NCBI GenBank assembly: GCA_020634455.1
Contig: JACKBQ010000001.1
Location: 2,108,001-2,172,000 of the forward strand
Source of the DNA: Ardenticatenaceae bacterium
Lineage (GTDB): Bacteria; Chloroflexota; Anaerolineae; Promineifilales; Promineifilaceae
Direction of reading: 5' to 3'
DNA length: 64,000 nucleotides
Shown here: in pieces, positions 1 through 8,184 of the stretch
Layout: each line of letters opens with the position of its first letter
How positions within the stretch are numbered: position 1 is the first letter of the stretch
Translations under genes and position numbers: made by a program
The notes under the pieces: generated by a model
Seen by the model: only the letters and a program-made list of their open reading frames with translations
What the model was told of the DNA's origin: nothing
Databases searched by the model: none

Positions 1-2
1 TT

Positions 3-1082
3 GACACCATCTCCGGCGGCTACCTGTACGACCGCAAGTTGGTGGAGCATTTAGAGGCGGCTGGGGACGAGGTGGAAATTATCTCGCTGCCGTGGGAGGG
101 ATACGGCCGTTCCCTCCTCCACAACACCTGGTTTGCCCTGGCTGAGCAGCTGCGCCTGGCCGATTTCGACCTGCTGCTGCAAGACGAGCTGAACCATCCC
201 TCTCTCTTCTGGCTCAACCAGCGGCTGCGCGGCCACATCAGCTATCCGATTGTGAGCATTGTGCACCACCTACGCAGCAGCGAGCAGCGCCCAAGCTGGC
301 AAAATTGGTTCTACCGCCAGATCGAGCGGCGTTATCTGGCCTCGGTGGATGGCTTTGTGTTCAACAGCCAGACGACGCGGCAGGTGGTGCAGTCGCTGGT
401 GGGAACTGAACAGCCGAACGTGGTCGCCCTGCCCGCTGGCGATCGGTTCGAGCCAGCCCTCACGCCGTCGCAAATTGAAGCGCGCGCCCAGCAGCCGGGA
501 CCGTTGCGATTGCTGTTTGTGGGCAATTTAATTGAGCGCAAAGGACTGCACGTTTTGCTGGAAGCGGTGGCGGGTTTGCCAGCTTCGGATTGGACGCTGG
601 AGGTGGTGGGGGATACGGCCGTTTCCCCCCGCTACACGCAACAAATCCAGCAGCAAATAACCCCAAATGTCACCCTACACGGCCCCCTCAGCGATGACGA
701 CCTCGCCGCCAAAATGGCCCAAAGCCACCTGCTCGTCGTCCCTTCTAGCTACGAAGGGTTCGGCATCGTCTACCTGGAAGGGATGGGCTTTGGCCTGCCC
801 GCCATTGCTGGAATCGGCGGCGCAGCCCACGAAATCATTACCGACGGCCTGGATGGCTTTCTGGTCGCTGACGCCGCCACGCTGCGCCAGCGCCTGCACA
901 CCCTGCACCACGACCGCGCCCAGCTGGCCCAAATGAGCCACGCCGCCCAAATCCGCTTCGCCGCTCACCCCACTTGGGCCGATTCGATGTCCCAAATTCG
1001 CAACTTCCTACAAACTGTCATTTCCGCGCAGGCGGAAATCCAGACAGAGCACAAAAATGGATACCCGCCTGCGCGGGTATGA
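3..1082 (+). CDS. Glycosyltransferase family 4-like protein (5' end outside window)
   Basis: GT-B fold glycosyltransferase that would transfer a sugar from an activated donor, probably in glycan or exopolysaccharide assembly. The reading frame is open from base 3 and starts inside an N-terminal domain (SGGYLYDRKLVEHL), so the gene begins before the window; the TTG at 39 is not a credible start. The C-terminal donor-binding domain is recognisable from FVGNLIERKGLHVLLEA and the EGFGIVYLEGMGFGLPAI segment, which carries the spaced glutamates typical of GT4 enzymes. Visible length is 359 residues. The last 21 codons lie entirely within a REP-like inverted repeat pair, so the natural C terminus was probably altered by that insertion. 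A methyltransferase follows 14 bp downstream, suggesting co-transcription. Family is clear; donor and acceptor are unknown. Confidence 0.85.
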   Translation, partial: DTISGGYLYDRKLVEHLEAAGDEVEIISLPWEGYGRSLLHNTWFALAEQLRLADFDLLLQDELNHPSLFWLNQRLRGHISYPIVSIVHHLRSSEQRPSWQNWFYRQIERRYLASVDGFVFNSQTTRQVVQSLVGTEQPNVVALPAGDRFEPALTPSQIEARAQQPGPLRLLFVGNLIERKGLHVLLEAVAGLPASDWTLEVVGDTAVSPRYTQQIQQQITPNVTLHGPLSDDDLAAKMAQSHLLVVPSSYEGFGIVYLEGMGFGLPAIAGIGGAAHEIITDGLDGFLVADAATLRQRLHTLHHDRAQLAQMSHAAQIRFAAHPTWADSMSQIRNFLQTVISAQAEIQTEHKNGYPPARV

Positions 1083-1087
1083 CACGG
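1017..1087. repeat. REPIN-like pair of inverted REP hairpins
   Basis: Two GC-rich hairpins face each other: TTTCCGC-GCAG-GCGGAAA at 1021-1038 and ATACCCGC-CTGC-GCGGGTAT at 1061-1080. The outer flanks (GTCA and TGACA) make the two halves near reverse complements. This is the layout of REP doublets (REPINs) found in many bacteria. The element overlaps the end of the glycosyltransferase gene and supplies its TGA stop. Confidence 0.8.
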
Positions 1088-1096
1088 TAAAAACAT

Positions 1097-1942
1097 ATGG
1101 ATTACGACTTCCCCCGCTACCTCGCCGCCAAAAAAACGGTGGATGACCGTGCCCTCAACGCCCACGTCTGGCAGGTGCTGCGGCAGAACCTGCCCTCACA
1201 GCCGCAAATTCTAGAAATTGGCGCAGGCATCGGTACGATGGTTGAACGGCTGGCCGAACAGCTGTTCATTTCATCGGCAAATTACACCGCCATAGACAAC
1301 CAACCAGAGAACATCGCCACCGCCCGCCAGCGGCTGGCCAATTTGCCCGCTGGCATCCAGCTTACCCTGGAAGCAATTGATTTATTTGATTTTATGGCGC
1401 GGGAGCAGGGCCAAAGGCAATGTGACTTGCTCATCGCCCACGCTTTTTTGGATTTGATGGATATTCCCGCCACGCTGCCCCAGCTTTTTACGCTGCTCAA
1501 GCCGGGCGGCCTGTTCTACTTCAGCATCAACTTCGATGGTGTCACCACCTTGGAACCGACCATTGACCCGGCGCTGGATGCCAAAATTGAGCAGCTCTAC
1601 CACCAAACAATGGATGAGCGTATCACCGACGGCAAACCATCTGGCGACAGCCGCAGCGGTCGGCACTTGTTTGCCCACCTGCGGCAGGCGGGGGCACGCA
1701 TTTTGGCGGCGGGCAGTTCGGATTGGGTCGTCTTTGCCGGGGAATCAGGCTATCTTGCGGACGAGAAATATTTTTTGCAGTTCATTGTGGAGACGATGCA
1801 TCAAGCGCTCGCAAATCATCCGGCGCTGGACGGGACGCAATTTGCAAACTGGATTGCCCAACGACAGGCGCAAATTGAAGCGGGGGAACTTGTGTATATC
1901 GCCCACCAGCTTGATTTTGTGGGACGTTGGCCGGTTAATTAA
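1097..1942 (+). CDS. Class I SAM-dependent methyltransferase
   Basis: 281-residue methyltransferase. Motif I, ILEIGAGIGTM (about residues 37-47), is the SAM-binding glycine loop of a Rossmann-fold enzyme; AIDNQPENIATARQRL fits the acidic motif II that holds the ribose, and LLKPGGLFYFSIN matches the late strand/turn of the family. No membrane segment is seen. The position 14 bp after a glycosyltransferase suggests a role in modifying a glycan or related metabolite, but the substrate cannot be read from sequence. The TAA stop overlaps the TAA of the convergent rhomboid gene within one TTAA palindrome (1939-1942). Confidence 0.85.
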   Translation: MDYDFPRYLAAKKTVDDRALNAHVWQVLRQNLPSQPQILEIGAGIGTMVERLAEQLFISSANYTAIDNQPENIATARQRLANLPAGIQLTLEAIDLFDFMAREQGQRQCDLLIAHAFLDLMDIPATLPQLFTLLKPGGLFYFSINFDGVTTLEPTIDPALDAKIEQLYHQTMDERITDGKPSGDSRSGRHLFAHLRQAGARILAAGSSDWVVFAGESGYLADEKYFLQFIVETMHQALANHPALDGTQFANWIAQRQAQIEAGELVYIAHQLDFVGRWPVN

Positions 1943-2676
1943 AGTGGAAATAGTGGGCCAAATGGGGAGATGAGGTAGGCGGCGACAATGCCGCTTATGA
2001 AGCCCCACAGGTGCCCGGCTCCAGATGTGGTTGGGGGGGTGTGTCTTAAGTTGATATAAATTATTTTGCCGTAGAAATAAAGAAGCAGGAGAGCAACGGC
2101 CGTTTCCCACCCTAGCGCCAAAATACCATGCAGTACATCAAAACTGTAGAAGCCCATTACCAAACCGCTGGCCCCAATGTGATTTCGATGCTTGCCACCA
2201 AAAATCCAGACGCCAGCACCCTGTACAATCAGCATCCAAAAAAAGAGCGGAAGAATCAACCCAAACGAAGGCACAATCAGGATGGCGATGGTGGCGAACA
2301 ACAGCAACGTTTTAGTGTTGTTCATGAGGTGCGTTTTATCGCTATGCACAAAATGGGAGCTCACCCAGCTGATAAGGCTAAATGGCCCACGCGACACAAA
2401 CCCTAGACGCTTCTTAAGGCTGCCCCTGAAGATGAACTGATCTAAAAATCCCAAGACCCAGGTTGTGAGAAAAAGGCCGCCTGCAATTTTTACGGCCGTT
2501 TCCAACCGCGCCAAAATATCCCAAACAAACAGGGAACTTTGCTTGAGTTCTGTCACGACTGGCTGCTGAAAAACCCAGACAAGCGCCACCACAACCAGCC
2601 ACCCCGCAATGATGGTGGCGGCAAATTTTATGGCAAACCAAACTACCTGAGCGGTATTCGCAATCCTGCGGAACAT
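1939..2676 (-). CDS. Rhomboid-family intramembrane serine protease
   Basis: 245-residue polytopic membrane protein with the rhomboid signature: SHFVHSDKTHLMNN (His116, Asn119/120 in the oxyanion helix), GASG with the catalytic Ser170, and His222 in SGAGHLWGF in the last helix. It should cleave transmembrane substrates within the bilayer; the substrate is unknown. An earlier TTG at 2751 is in frame, but the extension would run through a terminator hairpin (2702-2745), so the ATG at 2676 is preferred. The gene is convergent with the methyltransferase and overlaps its stop by 4 bp. It lies downstream of a small membrane-protein gene on the same strand. Confidence 0.85.
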   Translation of the reverse strand: MFRRIANTAQVVWFAIKFAATIIAGWLVVVALVWVFQQPVVTELKQSSLFVWDILARLETAVKIAGGLFLTTWVLGFLDQFIFRGSLKKRLGFVSRGPFSLISWVSSHFVHSDKTHLMNNTKTLLLFATIAILIVPSFGLILPLFFWMLIVQGAGVWIFGGKHRNHIGASGLVMGFYSFDVLHGILALGWETAVALLLLYFYGKIIYINLRHTPPTTSGAGHLWGFISGIVAAYLISPFGPLFPL

Positions 2677-2701
2677 GAAAAACCCCAAAAACGAATTGTG
2701 G

Positions 2702-2745
2702 ATCAAAAACGCTGCTGGCCTGATTGTAACGATCAGACCAGCAGC
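2702..2745 (-). terminator. Rho-independent terminator
   Basis: On the minus strand a near-perfect stem (GCTGCTGG...CCAGCAGC, 2711-2745, 7-nt loop) is followed by GTTTTTG. It would end transcription of the small membrane-protein gene at 2781-3128, ahead of the rhomboid gene. Confidence 0.75.
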
Positions 2746-2780
2746 GTCCAAATATTGTGTAAACTTTTGGAGTTTTGCGC

Positions 2781-3128
2781 TTACTTTTCTTGCCAGAGGA
2801 AGATGATGAGCACCAGCTCAATCGCTTTATCTACTAGCCCAATTGGCCCCCAAATATCAGGCCAGTTAAAAACGAAATAGAGGATGAAGGTAACGGCCGT
2901 AAATCCCAAAAACGCCCACCGGACAAGAGAACGCTGCGAAGATAATTGTGGTAAAAAGTACAGTCCAGCAACAAGTGCCAAATAACCAAGTCCGTTCAAG
3001 ATAAATAAAATTAGGAACATTGGGAAATCGCGTGAAAGAACAGCCAGAACCAGATGAATAACGGCCGTTGCCACCGCTAACCCCACAATTCCTTTCTGCC
3101 GACCTGTTAAATTTGCAATCATACCCAT
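2781..3128 (-). CDS. Small four-helix membrane protein, unknown function
   Basis: 115 residues with about four hydrophobic segments (roughly 13-32, 35-58, 69-87 and 93-111) and short loops; no catalytic motif is evident. The start at 3128 is supported by AGGAGG eight bases upstream; a second Met two codons later is spaced less well. A terminator separates it from the downstream rhomboid gene. I do not recognise the family. Confidence 0.7.
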   Translation of the reverse strand: MGMIANLTGRQKGIVGLAVATAVIHLVLAVLSRDFPMFLILFILNGLGYLALVAGLYFLPQLSSQRSLVRWAFLGFTAVTFILYFVFNWPDIWGPIGLVDKAIELVLIIFLWQEK

Positions 3129-3471
3129 CGAAAAACCTCCTCTTGCTAAAAAAATAAATAAATATGGGAACTCCCTCTTCCTACAGGCGGGAATTTTGCC
3201 CCGAATTGTTCAAAGATACGCAACAACATCTGGTTTGGATTTTATCTCTAAGTAAACGGGGAAGACCTCTAAAGTAAACCAAGCCATTCCTCTGGCGTTA
3301 CTTGAGCCAATCACAGAGAAATCGGGTTTTAAAGCACTTTCAGTAGTTAGCTTAAACCCAAAACAGCCTGACAGTTACTGGAGTCATGCGAGCAGGTAAA
3401 AAGACCCTCCAATTTTCCCATTTATATCTTACGAGCCATTGGCTAATTTTAAGGCAGGAGATGAAACTGCG
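3129..3471. other. Intergenic region between divergent genes
   Basis: About 340 bp with no supportable gene. It must hold the promoters of the small membrane protein (leftward) and the histidine kinase (rightward). An imperfect hairpin, GGGTTTTAAAGC ... GCTTAAACCC, lies at 3324-3359. No octamer ACGGCCGT occurs here. Confidence 0.5.
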
Positions 3472-4974
3472 ATGGGGCAAATAAAATCTGAGACGTTCTT
3501 AAAGATAGTTTCCTATTCACCAAAAACCAAAATAAGTATCGGACTGGGTTCAACAATTCTTTACACACTCATTTTGTTGTGGTTGTATCCTTGGCTGGGC
3601 CAACAAGGCAGCGCTCTATCTATCGTGCCAGCTTTGCTTATTGGTTGGCTGTTCGGGTTTCGTCGAGGGGCAATTGCAGGCATCTTCATCAATATGGTCA
3701 CTTGGGGAATCTTTTTCGCTATCGAACAGGCTTTGCCTGCGGCCAATGTGTTGTTTAAATCCCCCGGTTTTTTGATTATTATCATTGCGGGTGGTATTGG
3801 TGGCGCGGCCAGCGATCTGTTGATGCATATGCACAAGCAGTCCCAAATGCTTAAAAACGAAGTCAGGAGGCATCAAATAACGGCCAAAGATCTGCGGATA
3901 CAGCGTGACTTTGCCCATGCCGTGATGGAAAATCTGGGACAGGGGCTCACAATTACCAATACCGACGGAAAGTTTAAGTATGTCAACCAGGCCTTTGCCC
4001 AGATGATTGGTCGCAATCCTAAAGAGATAATTCAGCAACGGCCGTTTGATTTCACAGCGTCTGAAGACCATCGTGCGTTGGCATTTGCCAAACAAAAGCG
4101 GGACGACGGGCAATCTAGCACCTATGAAACGCGCCTGAAACATGCCGATGGGCATTTGGTAAACGCTTACATCACAGGTGTACCGTTATGGAGCAATAAT
4201 CAGTTTCTTGGCTCTGCTGCCATCATCACAGATTTGACCCAACAAAAAAAGCTTATTGCTGAATTAGAAGCCTTCGCCCACACTGCTGCCCACGACATCA
4301 AAAACCCCCTCACTGTCATTATCAATTATGCCAGTATGCTTACAGATAAGCGGTTCAAAAAATCCCCTATAGAAACCAAAAGTGCGTTGGAAGCGATTCA
4401 CCGCAACGCACACATGATGAATAAAATCATTGACGAGCTGCTCCTCCTGGCTAAAACAAACCGACAAAAGGTAACGCTTAAACCAATAAGCATGCCTGAA
4501 ATCTTGACCAACATTTCTCATCGTCTGGAACTACTGATTGAACAACATAAGGCAACCATCTCTGTCCCAAAAACATGGCCCCCGATGATCGGTCATGCGG
4601 CTTGGGTTGAAGAAATGCTCGGGAATTACATCAGTAATGCAATCAAATACGGCGGCACGCCACCAAATGTGGTTGTGGGAGCAACCCCTCTAGAAGACAA
4701 GATGATTCGCGTTTGGGTGCAGGACAATGGAGAGGGCATTGCCCAGGAAGATCAGAGCAATTTATTCACCGAATTTACCCAGCTGCACAAGAGTACCAAC
4801 GACAAAATTAGAGGTCACGGGTTAGGCTTGTCCATCGTGCGCCGAATTGCCGAACGTCTCGGTGGCACAGTCGGTGTAGAAAGTGAGATTGGCAAGGGCA
4901 GCACTTTTTTCTTCACGTTACCGTCATCAGTTGAAGCAGAAAACGAACCGGAAGTTGTAGACCCTTATTTGTAA
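3472..4974 (+). CDS. Membrane PAS-domain sensor histidine kinase
   Basis: 500-residue kinase. Residues about 12-100 hold four hydrophobic helices; a PAS domain follows (about 140-260, RDFAHAVMENLGQGLTITN onward). The dimerisation domain has phospho-acceptor His274 in AAHDIKNPLTVI. The ATPase domain has N-box NYISNAIKYGG, G1 DNGEGI and G2 GHGLGLSIVRRIA. It autophosphorylates in response to an unknown signal and would pass phosphate to a response regulator; none is adjacent, so it is an orphan here. The ATG at 3472 is chosen over the TTG at 3439 because GGCAGGAG lies 11 bases upstream. The gene carries only one ACGGCCGT copy. Confidence 0.88.
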   Translation: MGQIKSETFLKIVSYSPKTKISIGLGSTILYTLILLWLYPWLGQQGSALSIVPALLIGWLFGFRRGAIAGIFINMVTWGIFFAIEQALPAANVLFKSPGFLIIIIAGGIGGAASDLLMHMHKQSQMLKNEVRRHQITAKDLRIQRDFAHAVMENLGQGLTITNTDGKFKYVNQAFAQMIGRNPKEIIQQRPFDFTASEDHRALAFAKQKRDDGQSSTYETRLKHADGHLVNAYITGVPLWSNNQFLGSAAIITDLTQQKKLIAELEAFAHTAAHDIKNPLTVIINYASMLTDKRFKKSPIETKSALEAIHRNAHMMNKIIDELLLLAKTNRQKVTLKPISMPEILTNISHRLELLIEQHKATISVPKTWPPMIGHAAWVEEMLGNYISNAIKYGGTPPNVVVGATPLEDKMIRVWVQDNGEGIAQEDQSNLFTEFTQLHKSTNDKIRGHGLGLSIVRRIAERLGGTVGVESEIGKGSTFFFTLPSSVEAENEPEVVDPYL

Positions 4975-5027
4975 AATAGTTCATTAATCTGAATGCGACT
5001 ATTCGTTATGCCAAATGGCCAAAACGC

Positions 5028-6005
5028 TCAAAATTTTTGCATAACGGCCGTTTCCCACTGCCGCCCCAACCACCACAGACCCAACAGCCCTAGCAACACA
5101 TCCCTTAGGCGGATGAGCAAACTCAACCCCAGCCCCGCCGCCGGATGAAACCCCATTAGCCCCAGCGCCCACACCTGGCTCGCTTCCAGCGTGCCCAACC
5201 CGCCCGGCAGCGGTAGCAAGAAGGCAACCCGCGCCGCCGTCATCAGCGCAATGAGCTGCGCTGGCGAGAGCGACAACCCCAAAAAAGATGCCATTGCGTA
5301 AAATTCGGCAATCATCACTCCCCAGGTGAGGCCAGAAATGGCGATTGCGCCCAGCAGCGCACCGGGGTGTTGCTGGCAGAGGGTGGTCATTTGGCTTTCG
5401 CTGGTAGAAACAGCCGTATCCCACCTTCCTAACTTCACTGTCCGCAGCAACCAGCTCACGGGCCGCCGCCCGCGCCAGATGAGCCACAGGTAGAACGTTG
5501 GTGGCAAGAGGAGAAGTATGGCCCAAACGGCCGTTTGCCCCCCTACCGCCTCACCCAACAAACCGGTTTGCAGCACCAGCAGCACCCCAAAGGCCAGAAA
5601 GCCAAAGTTGAGCAGCATCTCTACCGCTTTGTCTAAAGAAACGGCCGCAATCGCCGCCGAGCGCGGCACCCCATGCTGTCGCTCCACCAGCAGCACCTGC
5701 ACCGGCTCCCCGCCAAACTGCGGCCCTGGCGTAAAGTAGCTCACCCCAAACGCCGCCAAGCGATGCCCCAATAGTGACCAAAATGGGAGTTTGTAACCTA
5801 AACCAAAAAGGAGGATATGCCAACGGCCGTTCAGCCCCAACAGCACCAGCCCATTTAGCAAAACGAGTACAGCCAGTTGCCAGCCGCGCAGCAAAGCCAG
5901 CGTGCGCCCCACCTCGCGCAGCGGCACCGTGCGCACCACCAGCCACAACACCAGCAGCGCCACTCCCCAACCAACAACTGGCCACACCCACTTTCTACTT
6001 TTCAC
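5028..6005 (-). CDS. LPG synthase TM-region / UPF0104 family membrane protein
   Basis: 325-residue integral membrane protein with about eight helices, matching the transmembrane domain of lysylphosphatidylglycerol synthases (flippase-like family, also called YbhN/AglD). Diagnostic segments are FTPGPQFGGEPVQ and LLPLPGGLGTLEAS. No aminoacyl-transferase domain is attached, so a lipid-flipping or membrane-transport role is more likely than synthesis. The start is a GTG at 6005 that falls inside an AAAAGTGATAAGTG-type repeat, so the initiation site is uncertain by a few codons. The PLP enzyme gene ends 24 bp upstream and may be co-transcribed with it. Confidence 0.78.
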   Translation of the reverse strand: MKSRKWVWPVVGWGVALLVLWLVVRTVPLREVGRTLALLRGWQLAVLVLLNGLVLLGLNGRWHILLFGLGYKLPFWSLLGHRLAAFGVSYFTPGPQFGGEPVQVLLVERQHGVPRSAAIAAVSLDKAVEMLLNFGFLAFGVLLVLQTGLLGEAVGGQTAVWAILLLLPPTFYLWLIWRGRRPVSWLLRTVKLGRWDTAVSTSESQMTTLCQQHPGALLGAIAISGLTWGVMIAEFYAMASFLGLSLSPAQLIALMTAARVAFLLPLPGGLGTLEASQVWALGLMGFHPAAGLGLSLLIRLRDVLLGLLGLWWLGRQWETAVMQKF

Positions 6006-6029
6006 TTATCACTTTTTACTTTCCACTCC
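5989..6029. repeat. AGTGATAAGTGAAAAGT-type repeat
   Basis: Degenerate repetition of ACTTTTCACTTATCACTTTTTACTT units between two minus-strand genes. The same unit recurs at 21838-21885 and, as a long inverted repeat, at 51007-51076. Confidence 0.65.
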
Positions 6030-7409
6030 TCATGCCATCGCCTGGGCTAAATCGGCAATAATATCCGACGGGTTTTCCGCGCCAACGTTCAAGCGGATGA
6101 GGTTGGACGGCACAGCCGCCAGCTCGCGCCCCTCGTCCCCTTGCTGCTGGTGGGTGGAGATGGTAGGAATCGTGGCCACGCTTTTGATGCGGCCCAAATC
6201 GGTGGCCCGCCAGATCATTTGCAGACGATCAAACAGTCGTCGTGCCGCCTGGTGGCCGCCCGCCACGGTAAAGCTCATCAGGTGGCCATACCGGTTCACC
6301 GGTTCGCCGTACTCTTCTTCCGCATCCACCAGCCACATGTCCCGCTGGGCAATGGCGTGCCCGGCAAAGCTGGCCAGTCCGGGGTAATGTACTTCTTCGA
6401 TTTGCGGCTGGCTGGCCAAAAATTCAGCCACCTGCTGGCTGCTGCGGCTCGCCTTGTCCATACGCATTCGCAGCGTGCGCAAATCGTTCAAAATCATCAG
6501 TGCGTTGAACGGGCTCAGGCCAGGGCCGTGATCCCGGAACGGCAGCAGCTTGACGTACATGGCAAAATTTTGGCGCAGTTCGTCTGGCCCCATCTTGCTA
6601 ACGATGTTGTGTTTGGCAATGAGCGCCCCGGCGATGGCAAAGCCGCTGGTGGCCATGCTCTTGCTCACGGAATGCACTACAATGTCCGCCCCCATCGTCA
6701 ACGGCCGCATCAGGGCAGGCGTGGCCACGGTGGGGTCCACGATGAACGGTGCACCCACGGCGTGGGCCAGCTTGGCCACGGCGGGAATGTCCATCAAACT
6801 CAGGCCGGGATTGCTGGGCATTTCGCCAAAAACAAAGCGGGTCTGTTCGTCAATTTTCTCGGCCCATTCGTCGTTGTTCAGCGGATCGGCCACCCAGCGC
6901 ACCTCGATGCCCCGCTCACGGCCGTATCGTTCACCAAAAAGCATGAAGCTGCCGCCGTAACATTTGGCGCTGACCACAATGTTGGTCCCTGGCTCTGGAT
7001 TAGCCAAAAAGGGATTGGTGGCCATAAAAACGGCCGACATGCCGGAACTTGTCACGCAGCTGCTCACCTCGCCATCGAAGCCGTACCCTTCCAGCAGGGA
7101 GAGCGTCTCTTCCAGGTAGCCGATAGTGGGGTTGGCGATGCGGCTGTAGGTCCAGGAGGGCATCAGGTAGGCCAGGGCGGCTTCCATGTGGTCGCTGTTT
7201 TCAAAATGCTGGGCCGGACTCAGGTAGGCTGGCTCGATGATGCTGCCCTGGTTGGCCAGCGCGGCTTCGGCATTGTAGACACCGTGCACGGCGATGGTGT
7301 CGAACTTTTTGGCTTTCATGATGGCGCGCTGGTTAGCAACGGCCGTTAGCATCTGCTGCCCTTTGGCGACGTACTGTTCAACGCCGGGGGAATAGGTTGG
7401 GTTACTCAT
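6030..7409 (-). CDS. Cys/Met-metabolism PLP-dependent enzyme (methionine gamma-lyase / O-acylhomoserine sulfhydrylase type)
   Basis: 459-residue fold-type I PLP enzyme. Family markers are YSRIANPT (88-95), the cofactor-stacking region CVTSSGMSA, MPSNPG (198-202), VDPTVATP and the Schiff-base Lys250 in HSVSKSMATSG. The usual HSxTKY motif is altered to HSVSKS. The enzyme would perform gamma-elimination or gamma-replacement on methionine, cystathionine or an acylated homoserine; which one cannot be decided. The ATG at 7409 has AAAGGA upstream. An Lrp/AsnC regulator lies 65 bp upstream on the same strand, as is common for amino-acid catabolic genes of this class. Confidence 0.85.
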   Translation of the reverse strand: MSNPTYSPGVEQYVAKGQQMLTAVANQRAIMKAKKFDTIAVHGVYNAEAALANQGSIIEPAYLSPAQHFENSDHMEAALAYLMPSWTYSRIANPTIGYLEETLSLLEGYGFDGEVSSCVTSSGMSAVFMATNPFLANPEPGTNIVVSAKCYGGSFMLFGERYGRERGIEVRWVADPLNNDEWAEKIDEQTRFVFGEMPSNPGLSLMDIPAVAKLAHAVGAPFIVDPTVATPALMRPLTMGADIVVHSVSKSMATSGFAIAGALIAKHNIVSKMGPDELRQNFAMYVKLLPFRDHGPGLSPFNALMILNDLRTLRMRMDKASRSSQQVAEFLASQPQIEEVHYPGLASFAGHAIAQRDMWLVDAEEEYGEPVNRYGHLMSFTVAGGHQAARRLFDRLQMIWRATDLGRIKSVATIPTISTHQQQGDEGRELAAVPSNLIRLNVGAENPSDIIADLAQAMA

Positions 7410-7474
7410 GCGATTGTCCTTTTGCCGGGCACATCCGGCGGGGTGTATGGGTTTTATGGGCCGCGTCCTGTTTT

Positions 7475-7936
7475 TTAGAGGGGAACGGCCGTTCCCGACT
7501 TAATCTCTGACAAAACCAAACTGGTGTAGATGCGCGACACACCTTGCAGCGGCGTCAGTTCCTGCACCACAAAGCGCTCCAAATCCTGCCGATTTTTAAT
7601 CACTACCTTGAGCAAATAATCAAACTCCCCCGTCAGATGATGGCACTCCAGCACTTCTGGTTTGGCCTGAATATCTTCGCGGAACTGTTTGGCAAACTCA
7701 AACTGGTGCGTTTGCAGGCGAATGTTGATGAAGCAAAGCATGTCGTAGCCCAAACTGGCGTGGTCCACCAGCGCCACGTAGCCACGAATCACCCCCTGCT
7801 CCTCCAGCCGCCGCACGCGGGCATGGATGGCAGGCGGTGAAAGGTTGACACGGCGAGCCAGCTCCGCGTTGGTCAACCGCCCTTCGGCTTGCAGCGCCCG
7901 CAAAATCTCTAAATCAACGGCATCTAAATCAATCAT
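7475..7936 (-). CDS. Lrp/AsnC family transcriptional regulator
   Basis: 153-residue regulator: an N-terminal winged helix-turn-helix (AELARRVNLSPPAIHARVRRL, about 21-41 with the preceding helix) and a C-terminal RAM ligand-binding domain (about 60-140, including HLTGEFDYLLKVV). It would bind an amino acid and control the adjacent PLP-enzyme gene and probably itself. The ATG at 7936 is chosen because TTAGGAT lies 7 bases upstream; the earlier in-frame GTG at 7960 falls within a dispersed inverted repeat. Confidence 0.88.
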   Translation of the reverse strand: MIDLDAVDLEILRALQAEGRLTNAELARRVNLSPPAIHARVRRLEEQGVIRGYVALVDHASLGYDMLCFINIRLQTHQFEFAKQFREDIQAKPEVLECHHLTGEFDYLLKVVIKNRQDLERFVVQELTPLQGVSRIYTSLVLSEIKSGTAVPL

Positions 7937-7954
7937 TTGCAATCCTAAAAAATG

Positions 7955-8024
7955 GGACACTGATGAACACTGGTTTACACAGATTAAAAACCAAACCAGT
8001 GTTTCTCTGTCTTAATCAGTGTCC
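7955..8024. repeat. Imperfect inverted repeat (GGACACTGAT ... ATCAGTGTCC)
   Basis: A 70-bp quasi-palindrome: GGACACTGAT pairs with ATCAGTGTCC and AACACTGGTTT with AAACCAGTGTT. It lies immediately upstream of the Lrp gene and contains no coding signal. It resembles the dispersed ACACTGATTAACACTG-type intergenic repeats seen in many environmental bacterial genomes. Confidence 0.75.
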
Positions 8025-8184
8025 AATCTATTGAAGATTCTAACATGATAAACCGCGATTGCTCAATAATCAAAAGCCATTTATCAAAAATACCGAATAA
8101 AGAAAATAATGCTCTTGGAATGCTTTGGATTCTTCAGCAGGCAAGGCTGAATGCTTGAGGCTGGCTGAACGATCCAAAGTGGGG

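Noticed and set aside
6141..7349. 402-codon open frame on the plus strand
   Set aside because: Antisense to the well-supported PLP enzyme; no family resemblance or ribosome-binding site.
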